Origin: Calditrichota bacterium
Lineage (GTDB): Bacteria > Zhuqueibacterota > Zhuqueibacteria > Zhuqueibacterales > Geothermadaptataceae
NCBI GenBank assembly: GCA_008501765.1
Contig: QQUE01000008.1
Location: forward strand, 124,001-188,000
DNA: 64,000 nt
Reading direction: 5' to 3'
Made by a program: the position numbers and the translations under genes. A model generated the notes under the pieces. The model worked only from the letters and a program-made list of their open reading frames with translations. It was not told where the DNA came from and made no database searches. This document shows, one piece after another, positions 8,950-17,017 of this stretch (position 1 is the first letter of the stretch; the number at the start of each line of letters is the position of its first letter).

Positions 8950-9126
8950 TAAACAACGTGAGTTCGATATAAGCTGTAATATTCTTTACCAAGCATAATT
9001 AAAATAGAGCGAAGGCGTCTCGCCGAGCGTTTCGTGCGTTATCCTCGGCGGGACGCCTTCGGACTATATCCTATAATTAATTCGTTTTGTCCCAATTCTT
9101 CTTATATCGAACTCGTGTTAAACAAC
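8950..9126. mobile_element. MITE-like inverted-repeat element with flanking direct repeats
   Basis: An 8-bp direct repeat (TAAACAAC, 8950-8957 and 9119-9126) flanks an element of about 160 bp. Just inside it are 14-bp perfect terminal inverted repeats (GAGTTCGATATAAG at 8960-8973, complement at 9101-9114). In the centre is a hairpin of two 18-nt arms (9010-9027 and 9044-9061, 17 of 18 paired). There is no coding capacity. The structure fits a non-autonomous transposable element with a target-site duplication. The parent family is not recognised. Confidence 0.65.
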
Positions 9127-9530
9127 ATGTTCTGGCAAACCCCATCCGGGAATGCAAAGACTACATTTTAACTCCAGAACTTGATTTTTAGTCTAATAAA
9201 AATAATATTGTACTCCAAGATAAAACTGCACAAAATTGCCAAAAAATTTGGAATTGCATTATGTTTTTCAGCTGCTGCGGTTTTTCTTGTTTTGCAGCAC
9301 AATAACCCTGGAATGCCCGTTTATCGTGCAGATTGACCGCTTTTTTCCCAGTTTCGTAAAAATTAGTCCTATTATTTTCCAATGATTCATCAGGTCTTCC
9401 ATCTGGCTTCGGGTGAACTTCTCCGGCTTGCGAAGTATTCTTAAAATACAGTCCCATGGCATCGTTGTTGCGAACTGGGCAGCGTTACAAAACCGCAAAT
9501 ACCTGCTTATTTAAATTAGATTGTTGGCTG
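9127..9530. other. non-coding stretch without recognised content
   Basis: About 400 bases between the MITE-like element and the small gene at 9531. Minus-strand open frames (9188-9457, 9268-9498) overlap each other, lack convincing ribosome sites and match nothing I recognise. The stretch may hold decayed sequence or the promoter of the downstream group; no clear promoter was seen. Confidence 0.4.
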
Positions 9531-9782
9531 ATGACAGATAAATTTATCGACTTAAAAGATATTTCCTCTTCCGGTGGGATGAAAATTAGTCATGCTGCAC
9601 CCGGTTCGGTGATAAAAAATGATGCAATAAAAGATGGTGGCGGCACGCGTAAGATTATCCATCATGCTGCTCGAGCCTCCGTCAAACCAATCATCGAAAA
9701 TGAAATCGTCATTGGTGTTTCATTCAAATGCGCCTGTGGTGAAACGACCAAAGTTTATTTCCAGTACGATCAAACCCCCTAA
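9531..9782 (+). CDS. small protein with CxC motif, unknown function (83 aa)
   Basis: Reads MTDKFIDLKDISSSGGMKIS and ends in VSFKCACGETTKVYFQYD. A CxC pair near the C-terminus lies in a beta-hairpin-like stretch. A long helix-poor middle has HAA and GGG elements. The frame is open back to 9456, but ATG 9531 gives a protein-like N-terminus; no good ribosome site is visible. It ends 17 nt before the kinase gene and is probably cotranscribed with it. No family is recognised. A redox or metal role for the cysteines is only a possibility. Confidence 0.55.
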   Translation: MTDKFIDLKDISSSGGMKISHAAPGSVIKNDAIKDGGGTRKIIHHAARASVKPIIENEIVIGVSFKCACGETTKVYFQYDQTP

Positions 9783-9799
9783 TCCTTGTGGAAAGCACT

Positions 9800-11035
9800 A
9801 TGGAAAAAACTAAAATTAACAGGGTTGAAGAGCTTTCCGAACTCACGAACGCGATTGATGTGTTCACCACTACAACGCGCCGGCTTGAACAAGCGTATTC
9901 GGAGTTGCAGGAAAAAGTTGGGTACTTAAATTCCGAACTTGATCTTAAAAATCAGGAATTATCAACTCAGGTTTTTGAGCTTAATTCGTTGCGCCGGCAT
10001 TTCGATAATGTGCTGGAAAGTATGCGCACAGGCATGGTTGCAATCGATTTGGACGGAAATATTACGCTCTTCAATAAGGCTGTTGAGCGCATCACCGGGC
10101 TGAATCGAAAGCTGGCATTGGGACAAAAATATGAAGATATTTTTCCCTATGAAAGCGATGAAAGAAAAGATGCACTGGAAACGCTGCAGAGCGGTTGTGC
10201 TTTTAATGATATCGAAGATTTCGTTTATCAACAGGATAAAACAGAAATTCCAGTCCGCCGGACGACCTCATTAATTATGAATGAGGACGATCACGTTGTC
10301 GGTGCGATGGATTTAATCGATGATATTACCGAGCTTAAAGCATTGCAAAAAGATATTGAGAAAAAGAACACACTGGCGGCACTCGGTGAAATGTCGCGAC
10401 AGGTCGCCCACGAAATTCGCAACCCGCTTGGTGGGATTGCCGGCTTTTCGGCATTGCTGGAGCGTGAGTTCAAGAATGATGATCCGAAGAAAAAATATGT
10501 TCGAAAGATAATTGAGGGAATTGGCGTTCTCGATCAACTTGTCTCCGATTTACTGCTTTATACCCGCCCGTTGACACCGCGGTTTCGTTCGGTGGAAATC
10601 ACGAAAATAACACGCGATTTATTGGCTTTTGCGCGCATTAAATACGATCAGGAAAACAGAATTCATATTCGGCAAAGTTACCCGAAAGAGCTGATAAACG
10701 TAAGATTGGATGCTCAACTTTATCAGGAATTAATTTTACATTTATTCAATAATGCAACCCGGGTTTTACCTTCCGGCGGCGAATTTTATGTTAATATTCG
10801 CACGGATTCTGTGAAAAGAAATGCTGTGCTCGAATTTACTGATAACGGCCCCGGCATCGATCCGGAGGTGAAACAAAAACTGTTTTTACCCTTTTTCAGC
10901 ACCAATGCTCGTGGCATCGGGCTTGGATTGTCCATAGTACAACGCATTGTTGATCTGCATCACGGAAGTATTGTGTTTGATGATTCGGTCCCCAAAGGGA
11001 CGAAAGTAACGATCACTATTCCTTTGAAATCGTAG
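9800..11035 (+). CDS. PAS-containing sensor histidine kinase, FleS/FlrB-like
   Basis: Cytoplasmic kinase with no membrane segment. An N-terminal coiled coil (about 15-65) is followed by a PAS domain (about 66-180), a DHp domain with phospho-acceptor His204 in RQVAHEIRNPLGG, and an HATPase domain with N box (LHLFNNATRV), G1 (DNGPGID) and G2 (GIGLGLSIV). Soluble PAS kinases beside an NtrC-type regulator at flagellar loci act as FleS/FlrB. ATG 9800 has GGAAAG 4 nt upstream; GTG 9788 is the alternative. It precedes its cognate regulator by 11 nt. Confidence 0.93.
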   Translation: MEKTKINRVEELSELTNAIDVFTTTTRRLEQAYSELQEKVGYLNSELDLKNQELSTQVFELNSLRRHFDNVLESMRTGMVAIDLDGNITLFNKAVERITGLNRKLALGQKYEDIFPYESDERKDALETLQSGCAFNDIEDFVYQQDKTEIPVRRTTSLIMNEDDHVVGAMDLIDDITELKALQKDIEKKNTLAALGEMSRQVAHEIRNPLGGIAGFSALLEREFKNDDPKKKYVRKIIEGIGVLDQLVSDLLLYTRPLTPRFRSVEITKITRDLLAFARIKYDQENRIHIRQSYPKELINVRLDAQLYQELILHLFNNATRVLPSGGEFYVNIRTDSVKRNAVLEFTDNGPGIDPEVKQKLFLPFFSTNARGIGLGLSIVQRIVDLHHGSIVFDDSVPKGTKVTITIPLKS

Positions 11036-11046
11036 AGTGTAATTGC

Positions 11047-12438
11047 ATGAGCATATTTGAAGAAAAAAAAGTCCTCGTCGTCGATGACGAACCCCTGATT
11101 AATTCACTTTTGGATGAGGCATTATCCAGATTACATTTCGATGTGACCTTGGCCACCAATGGTCTTCAGGCCATCGAAAACCTGCAGCAGGGTGAATTCG
11201 ATTTAATCATTTCCGATGTGCGCCTTCCTGATCTTAACGGTATGGAAATTCTTAACAAAGCGACGGAAATGGGCAATTCTCCCGGCGTTATAATGATGAC
11301 GGCCTACGCCACGGTAAAAGATGCCGTAAATGCCATTCGCAAGGGCGCTTACGATTATATCACCAAACCATTTGATATCGATGAGCTGGAAATCATTCTC
11401 AACAAATATTTTAAATACCGCCAATTGCAGCGTGAAAACACAATTCTCCGACGGCAATTGGACAAGAAAAACAACGGTTTGGGGGATATTGTCGGCAAGA
11501 GTCCCGCTATGCAAAAAATTTATGACCGCATTCGGCTCGTTGCCCAAACGGACAGCACTGTGCTGATCATGGGTGAAAGTGGAACTGGAAAAGAGCTTGT
11601 CGCCCGTGCCATTCACAATTTAAGCGATAGAGGCAACAACCGGTTTATCGCGCCAAACTGTGCCGCATTGCCCAACGATTTGATGGAGACGGAGCTGTTC
11701 GGCCACGAAAAAGGCGCGTTCACGGGCGCGCTTACACGCAAAGACGGCAAATTTATGCTCGCTGACAAAGGGACTATTTTACTCGACGAAATCTCCGAGA
11801 TGAGTCTGCATTTACAGGCCAAGCTCTTGCGGGTTTTGCAAGAACGGGAAATTGAGCCAATTGGCAGCACCAAAACCATTCCCATCGATGTGCGTGTGCT
11901 CGCCTCGACAAATTGTGATATGCAAAAACTGGTCGATGAAAATAAATTTCGCGATGATTTGTTTTATCGCCTGAATGTTGTGCCGATAACCTTGCCGCCA
12001 TTGCGTGAGCGAAAAGAAGATATCCCGTTGCTACTCGATCATTTTATCGAAGAAAAAGCGACCAGCTTGAAAAGGGAAATTAATTCAGTTTCCCGGGACG
12101 TTTATAAAATTTTTGAAAATTATGATTGGCCTGGAAATATTCGCCAGCTAAGCAATGAAGTGGAAAGGGCCATCGCGATTAATAATAGCAATGAGCTGAC
12201 CAAAGAACATTTCGAGCATTTGCAAACACCGGCGCTGGTTGGTGATGACTATAAAAAGAAAATGGCAGGAATGAGTATCGCTGACATCGAGAAGGACGCA
12301 ATATTTGAGACATTGAACCAATTTAATGGCAACAGATCACAAGCATCGAAATCATTGGGAATAAGTGTGCGGACGCTGCGAAATAAACTCAAAGAGTATC
12401 GCGAGGCAGGCGTTCTGCCAGATGCTATGGAAATTTAA
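11047..12438 (+). CDS. sigma-54-dependent response regulator, FleR/FlrC-like
   Basis: NtrC-family activator. A receiver domain has Asp57 (ISDVRLPDL) and Lys107 (YITKPF). The AAA+ domain has Walker A GESGTGKE (176-183), the sigma-54 contact loop GAFTGA (223-228) and Walker B LLDEIS. The C-terminal Fis-type HTH covers about 415-455 (NRSQASKSLGISVRTLRNKL). It is paired with the kinase just upstream. Three sigma-54 promoters precede the flagellar blocks in this window and are its natural targets. This assignment is inference from context. Confidence 0.94.
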   Translation: MSIFEEKKVLVVDDEPLINSLLDEALSRLHFDVTLATNGLQAIENLQQGEFDLIISDVRLPDLNGMEILNKATEMGNSPGVIMMTAYATVKDAVNAIRKGAYDYITKPFDIDELEIILNKYFKYRQLQRENTILRRQLDKKNNGLGDIVGKSPAMQKIYDRIRLVAQTDSTVLIMGESGTGKELVARAIHNLSDRGNNRFIAPNCAALPNDLMETELFGHEKGAFTGALTRKDGKFMLADKGTILLDEISEMSLHLQAKLLRVLQEREIEPIGSTKTIPIDVRVLASTNCDMQKLVDENKFRDDLFYRLNVVPITLPPLRERKEDIPLLLDHFIEEKATSLKREINSVSRDVYKIFENYDWPGNIRQLSNEVERAIAINNSNELTKEHFEHLQTPALVGDDYKKKMAGMSIADIEKDAIFETLNQFNGNRSQASKSLGISVRTLRNKLKEYREAGVLPDAMEI

Positions 12439-12445
12439 TTTAGAT

Positions 12446-12472
12446 TAAAACTCTCGGTTTAAATGCCGACAC
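12446..12472 (+). promoter_or_regulatory. candidate sigma-28 (FliA) promoter for cheW
   Basis: TAAAACTC (12446-12453), 11 nt, then GCCGACAC (12465-12472). Against the FliA consensus TAAAGTTT-N11-GCCGATAA, the core TAAA is complete, six of eight -10 positions match and the spacing is exact. It lies 48 nt before cheW, right after the fleR-like stop. It would place cheW in the late class. Confidence 0.55.
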
Positions 12473-12519
12473 CATGAGTACATAAGTCGAAAATATACGT
12501 TTATTAAAAGGAAACAAAA

Positions 12520-13011
12520 ATGGCACTGGAAACTGAAGCTACTGAAAATGTCAGTACCCAGACAACCGAAGAAATTCTGCAGTTGGTAAGTTTTAAGCTC
12601 GGGAATGAAGAATTTGGCATCGATATTTTGGCTGTTCAGGAAATTATTCGAATGATAGAAATAACACGCGTGCCGAATTCACCAAATTTTGTTGAAGGCG
12701 TCATCAATCTTCGCGGAAAGGTATTACCAGTCGTTAATCTGCGAAAACGTCTTGGTTTGCCGGTGAAAGAATATGACAAAAGTACCCGTATCGTCGTTGT
12801 TGACCTGGAACGAAAGACGGTTGGTTTTATCGTTGATTCGGTTTCAGAAGTGTTGCGGATTTCTTCCGTCGTCACGGAGCCGCCACCGCAAATGGTCGGC
12901 CGTGTTGATTCAGAATACATAACAGCCGTCGGAAAATTGGAAGACAGGCTGGTTATTCTTCTGGATTTGAATAGAATTCTGACCAATAAAGAAATAGCGG
13001 CATTGAGCTAA
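12520..13011 (+). CDS. cheW: chemotaxis coupling protein CheW
   Basis: Couples chemoreceptors to the CheA kinase. A single CheW domain spans about 22-160: LVSFKLGNEEFGIDILAV, the conserved VEGVINLRGKVLPVVNLR segment, and VGFIVDSVSEVLRI. The length of 163 is normal. The ATG has AAGGAA at about 9 nt. A sigma-28-like promoter precedes it and a strong terminator follows it, so it looks like a monocistronic unit separate from the cheR-cheB group. Confidence 0.96.
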   Translation: MALETEATENVSTQTTEEILQLVSFKLGNEEFGIDILAVQEIIRMIEITRVPNSPNFVEGVINLRGKVLPVVNLRKRLGLPVKEYDKSTRIVVVDLERKTVGFIVDSVSEVLRISSVVTEPPPQMVGRVDSEYITAVGKLEDRLVILLDLNRILTNKEIAALS

Positions 13012-13036
13012 TTTCCCGGTCTTGAGTTGAATTTGC

Positions 13037-13076
13037 AGCACATTTTTAGATTTTCAATCTGAAATGTGCTTTTTTT
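13037..13076 (+). terminator. intrinsic terminator after cheW
   Basis: AGCACATTT (13037-13045) pairs with AAATGTGCT (13062-13070). Inside, AGATT and AATCT form a second short stem around TTC. Seven T follow (13070-13076). This is a classical Rho-independent terminator 25 nt after the cheW stop. Confidence 0.88.
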
Positions 13077-13227
13077 ATTCCCACAATTTTTCCGACTCTC
13101 TGCAGCGCCAGCACCAAAAATCTCTGCCCGGTATCACATCAATCCTGAATAATTTTCCCCAAAAATTTAATCCTGATTTTAATTTTTGTACACGAATTTG
13201 GAATCGCCAAAGTAGTCAATATTGAAT

Positions 13228-13256
13228 TTGTGCTGTATAATTGGTTTTGATATAAT
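13228..13256 (+). promoter_or_regulatory. candidate sigma-70 promoter for the cheR-cheB group
   Basis: TTGTGC (13228-13233), a 17-nt spacer, then TATAAT (13251-13256). The -10 is perfect and the -35 is weak (four of six). It lies in the 314-nt gap between the cheW terminator and the HEAT gene, with about 130 nt of leader. No sigma-54 or sigma-28 element was seen in this gap. Confidence 0.35.
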
Positions 13257-13390
13257 TGAAACAAGCTTTTAATAATTGACTTAAACTATTTTAAATTCTT
13301 TCAAATAGTAAAGGAACAATGGCAAAAAGTCGATGCCTTAGTAGTTAAAATTTATAGCTTTCAATTTTTTGAATACCACGAGGTGCCGCA

Positions 13391-15295
13391 TTGAAAGATT
13401 TAGATAACAGCCGAACAATTGAACTTCTCTCGAGCGCCGACCCCACAGAACGGCGGCTGGCAATTGAATCTGTGGATCCAGCGCAGGTGGAGAACCTGGA
13501 AATATATCTCTCCGCATTACAGGATGACAACAAAGGTGTCCGTGATGCTGCCTCGCAGATATTATCGATGTTACCCACGACCAAAGCTGCTGAAAAACTT
13601 GTTTGTTTGCTGGAAAGTGATTCCATCAGCATCAGGAATTTAGCGAGTGAATTGCTCATTGCTTACGGGGAAATCGCGGTTGAACCGCTTCTATCTGAAT
13701 TGCGTTCTCACGATGGCGATGTGCGAAAATTTGTCGTCGATATTTTGGGCTTGATCCGGGATAATCGTGCCTTCGACGGTCTAGTTCAGGCTCTGGATGA
13801 TGAAGAACCAAATGTTGTAGTATCTGCTGCGGAAGCCCTCGGCAACTTAAAAAACCTCGCTGCCGCCCCCTGCCTGATTGCCCATTTCCACTCGGTGGAG
13901 GGAATGGAATATGTTGTAATTGAAGCGTTGGGAAAGCTGCGGACAAAAGATTCCGTCGATTTTCTCTTAAAAGTTGCTGTTTCTGATGAATTAACCGAAG
14001 CGCAGGTTGCTTTAAATGCACTGCAATTTGTTGATGATGCAGCCATCGCTGATGATCTTTATAAACAATTGCAGTACCTCGATCCAATTTTACGGGATGA
14101 AGCAGTGGCCTCCATTCTCAGCATCCACTTGCAAGCTGAAAACTCCTTTCCTGATTATTTTGATGCAAAACAATATACAGAAGGCATTTGCGAACTACTC
14201 AACCAGAAAGATTTCGCGCAGAAAATACAACTGATTCAAGTGCTTCCGAAACAGTTTGTTGCCGAAAATATCCTGTTTTTTATTGGGTTGAATGGCGAAA
14301 GAGATGAGGAACTCGACTACGTCTTGACGACAAAATTGGCTGAAATGGATAGCGAAATATTATTGCGGGAAGTAAAAGAAAATTTCAAAACAGCGGGTTT
14401 GGATGAAAAACTGAGCTTATCCCTGATTTTAGCACAAAAAGACATGCCGGCAGCCGTTCCTTTTCTTGAGAAATTGATTTCACTCCCACAGCCAGAAGTG
14501 AAAGAAAATATTCTTCAGGTTGTCTCCGCAGTGCCGGATCCTGCTGTTATCCCACTTCTTAAGCAATTGATAGAAGAAGGGGATGAGGCGACGCAGGAAA
14601 GTGCCTATTTTGTTCTGGCGAATTTTAAAGAAAAATCCAATCAGCCTATATTTGAAAAAGGCCTGCAAAGCAATTCGACCACGATTAAAGAGATTTGTGG
14701 TGAAGCTATGTCACAAATTGCCCCTGACCGGCTTTCAGAGATTGTGACGGCAAACCTGGCTTCATCTGAAATTGACGAACTTATTTTTGCTTTGGACATC
14801 GTGTCCCGATTTTCAACTTACGGATCCTTCCAGGTTATCGTCGAACACCTGGATCACGAAGCGGCGCAGGTCAGGCTTGCGGCTGTAAATGCACTGGCAA
14901 ATTTCGAGCATTCGGAAGTTTACGATGCTGTCGAATTTTTACTAACCGATCCGGATACTGATGTCCGGCGGGCCGCGTTTGATGCTCTTTTAAAAATAAA
15001 TCCTGATGAGGCTGAGCGTCCCGCCCGGGCTGCTCTGTCGGATGAAAATTTTTGGCTTCAAATTGCTGGAATTGAATGCGTCACAGAGCACAGACTGTTA
15101 AATTTTAAAAATGAATTGTGTGATCTGCTCGGATCAGAAAACAAAATGGTCCAAATGAAATCTATTGAAGCGCTTTTGGCTCTTTTTGGTGAAAACATTG
15201 AAAAAAGCATAGCTAAAAAGCTAAGTGACCAGGGTGAAGATGGTGTCGCGTTACTAACAACAGCTAAGGAACAACAAGATGCTAATTGGTTCTAG
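13391..15295 (+). CDS. HEAT-repeat protein in chemotaxis operon
   Basis: A 634-residue alpha-solenoid made of about 30-residue helical pairs over nearly its whole length. Examples are AVEPLLSELRSHDGDVRKF, NVVVSAAEALGNLKN and TDVRRAAFDALLKI. There is no signal peptide, membrane segment or enzymatic motif. HEAT solenoids serve as protein-binding scaffolds. The TTG start has GAGGTG at 6 nt. Its 3' end overlaps cheR by 17 nt, so its expression is tied to chemotaxis genes. The function is unknown; a scaffold or adaptor for the chemosensory array is inference. Confidence 0.88.
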   Translation: MKDLDNSRTIELLSSADPTERRLAIESVDPAQVENLEIYLSALQDDNKGVRDAASQILSMLPTTKAAEKLVCLLESDSISIRNLASELLIAYGEIAVEPLLSELRSHDGDVRKFVVDILGLIRDNRAFDGLVQALDDEEPNVVVSAAEALGNLKNLAAAPCLIAHFHSVEGMEYVVIEALGKLRTKDSVDFLLKVAVSDELTEAQVALNALQFVDDAAIADDLYKQLQYLDPILRDEAVASILSIHLQAENSFPDYFDAKQYTEGICELLNQKDFAQKIQLIQVLPKQFVAENILFFIGLNGERDEELDYVLTTKLAEMDSEILLREVKENFKTAGLDEKLSLSLILAQKDMPAAVPFLEKLISLPQPEVKENILQVVSAVPDPAVIPLLKQLIEEGDEATQESAYFVLANFKEKSNQPIFEKGLQSNSTTIKEICGEAMSQIAPDRLSEIVTANLASSEIDELIFALDIVSRFSTYGSFQVIVEHLDHEAAQVRLAAVNALANFEHSEVYDAVEFLLTDPDTDVRRAAFDALLKINPDEAERPARAALSDENFWLQIAGIECVTEHRLLNFKNELCDLLGSENKMVQMKSIEALLALFGENIEKSIAKKLSDQGEDGVALLTTAKEQQDANWF

Positions 15296-16172
15296 GCTTT
15301 CAACGGCAAACCGGACGGCCAGCCTTACAAAAGATATTGTTCCGATGTCGGATCAGGAATTTCCTTTCGTCACAGCATTTATATATGAAACGACCGGGAT
15401 TGAGTTCAAAAACAATAAAAAATATCTTCTTGAAAACCGGCTCACACCGCGTTTGAAGGAGCTGGGATGCAAAACATATAAAGACTACATTCTTTATATA
15501 AAATACGATCAGTCGAAGAAAGAATTCCATAAACTTTCAAGTGCAATAACCATCAATGAGACGAGTTTTTTACGAAATCCGCCGCAATTGGATGCTTTTC
15601 AGAATATCGTGTTGCCAAAAGTTGTGGAATCGGTGAAATCACGGACAATCAACACAATTAAATTCTGGAGCGCTGGCTGCTCCAGCGGGGAAGAACCGTA
15701 TTCATTGGGCATGCTGAGCACTGAGAAATACCCGAACTTTGCGAGTACGAAGCAACTGCAAATCCTGGGAACAGATATTGATGATGATATTATTTCCAAA
15801 GCAAAAGCCGGGCAATATGGGCAACTCACCTTGCGTAATTTAAGCCCTCGCCAGCTGAATGCCTTTTTTAAACGAGTCGGTACAAACTACGAGATCAACC
15901 AGAGTCTTAAATCGATGGTCAAATTTTCCAATCTCAATTTAAACGACTCCTCACGTATGCGATTACTGCGGGATATCGACGTGATTTTTTTTCGCAATGT
16001 AATGATATATTTTGGCGCTGAAGCGCGCAAACGCATCATCGCCAATATGTATGACAGTTTGCGGCCGGGAGGCTATCTGTTCCTTGGACATTCGGAATCG
16101 CTGCATGGAATATCCAAAGCCTTTAAATTAACAAACCTTGGAAAATGTATGGTTTATCATAAAGAAGTATAG
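15279..16172 (+). CDS. cheR: chemotaxis protein methyltransferase CheR
   Basis: Methylates glutamates on chemoreceptors with SAM. An N-terminal helical domain (about 25-95) is followed by TINETSFLRNPPQ (91-103, usual TTNxTxFFR), the SAM loop SAGCSSGEEPYS (131-142) and FFRNVMIYF. ATG 15279 has AAGGA at 8 nt and overlaps the HEAT gene. An internal ATG (15345, MSDQEFPF) would give a shorter, family-like N-terminus but has only a weak ribosome site. No C-terminal receptor pentapeptide-binding extension or TPR is present. Confidence 0.95.
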   Translation: MLIGSRLSTANRTASLTKDIVPMSDQEFPFVTAFIYETTGIEFKNNKKYLLENRLTPRLKELGCKTYKDYILYIKYDQSKKEFHKLSSAITINETSFLRNPPQLDAFQNIVLPKVVESVKSRTINTIKFWSAGCSSGEEPYSLGMLSTEKYPNFASTKQLQILGTDIDDDIISKAKAGQYGQLTLRNLSPRQLNAFFKRVGTNYEINQSLKSMVKFSNLNLNDSSRMRLLRDIDVIFFRNVMIYFGAEARKRIIANMYDSLRPGGYLFLGHSESLHGISKAFKLTNLGKCMVYHKEV

Positions 16173-16194
16173 ACTGAGTGGTTAAGGTGGAATC

Positions 16195-16560
16195 ATGAAA
16201 AAAACTATTTTGATAGCTGATGACTCGGCAACCATTAGAAAACTGGTATCACTTTCCTTAAAAGCGACAGGTAATAATGTAGTCGCTGCATGTGATGGGA
16301 TGGAAGCACTTGAGACATTGCCCTCCCTTGATGTGGATTTAATTATTACTGATTTAAATATGCCGAATATCGATGGTTACGAGCTCATCCGATCTGTACG
16401 GGAAAATGCCGAATATGATAAAGTCCCAATTATCATATTAACGAGTGAGAAAGAGAAAGCGGATATAAATCGGGGAATCGATGCCGGGGCAAGCAGTTAT
16501 TTGATTAAACCCTTCGTCTCAAAAAAACTGCAGTACGAAGTGGCTAAGTATATAGGATGA
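16195..16560 (+). CDS. single-domain response regulator (CheY-like)
   Basis: A stand-alone receiver domain of 121 residues: acidic pair Asp9-Asp10 (IADDS), phospho-acceptor Asp53 (IITDLNMPNIDG), the switch Thr in IILTSEKE, and Lys in YLIKPF. There is no output domain. It is one of two adjacent CheY-type proteins; the next one is closer to classical CheY. This one may act as a phosphate sink or have its own target. AGGTGG precedes the ATG. Confidence 0.92.
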   Translation: MKKTILIADDSATIRKLVSLSLKATGNNVVAACDGMEALETLPSLDVDLIITDLNMPNIDGYELIRSVRENAEYDKVPIIILTSEKEKADINRGIDAGASSYLIKPFVSKKLQYEVAKYIG

Positions 16561-16594
16561 AATAGAAAAGTAAATAGACAGGAGCATTTGATAT

Positions 16595-16966
16595 ATGAGT
16601 CTCAAATTTCTAGCAGTCGATGATTCTCCGACCATGCGTCGAATTGTTGCCAATACACTTAAACGTTTGGGATACGAAGATGTTGTCGAAGCGATAAATG
16701 GTAAGGAAGCCCTTGAAAAATTAGCTACTACAACCGTAGATTTTATAATCACCGACTGGAATATGCCGGAAATGGATGGGCTGGAATTTGTACAAAACAT
16801 TAAAGCCAATGGCGATACCTCAGAAGTGCCAATTCTCATGATTACAACTCGCGGTGTAAAGGATGATATTGTCGATGCGATGAAAGCTGGCGTAAATAGC
16901 TATATTATCAAGCCATTTACACCCCAGGTGCTTAAAGAAAAAATTGATTCGATCCTCAGTGAATAA
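16595..16966 (+). CDS. cheY: chemotaxis response regulator CheY
   Basis: A 123-residue receiver with features typical of motor-binding CheY: VDDSPTMRRIVANTLK, phospho-acceptor Asp54 in ITDWNMPEMDG, Thr in MITTRG, and Lys in YIIKPF. When phosphorylated by CheA it binds FliM/FliN at the motor switch. A FliM with the N-terminal CheY-binding peptide is encoded at 37159. The ATG has AGGAG upstream. It lies directly before the CheZ-like gene. Confidence 0.94.
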   Translation: MSLKFLAVDDSPTMRRIVANTLKRLGYEDVVEAINGKEALEKLATTTVDFIITDWNMPEMDGLEFVQNIKANGDTSEVPILMITTRGVKDDIVDAMKAGVNSYIIKPFTPQVLKEKIDSILSE

Positions 16967-17017
16967 CTTGGGTTTAAATTATTGGAGTTCACCCATTGAG
17001 CCTGTCAGGAGGATTGA

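Noticed and set aside
9188-9498. two overlapping minus-strand open frames after the MITE-like element, possibly transposase remnants
   Set aside because: No transposase motif is visible, the frames compete with each other, and there is no ribosome site.
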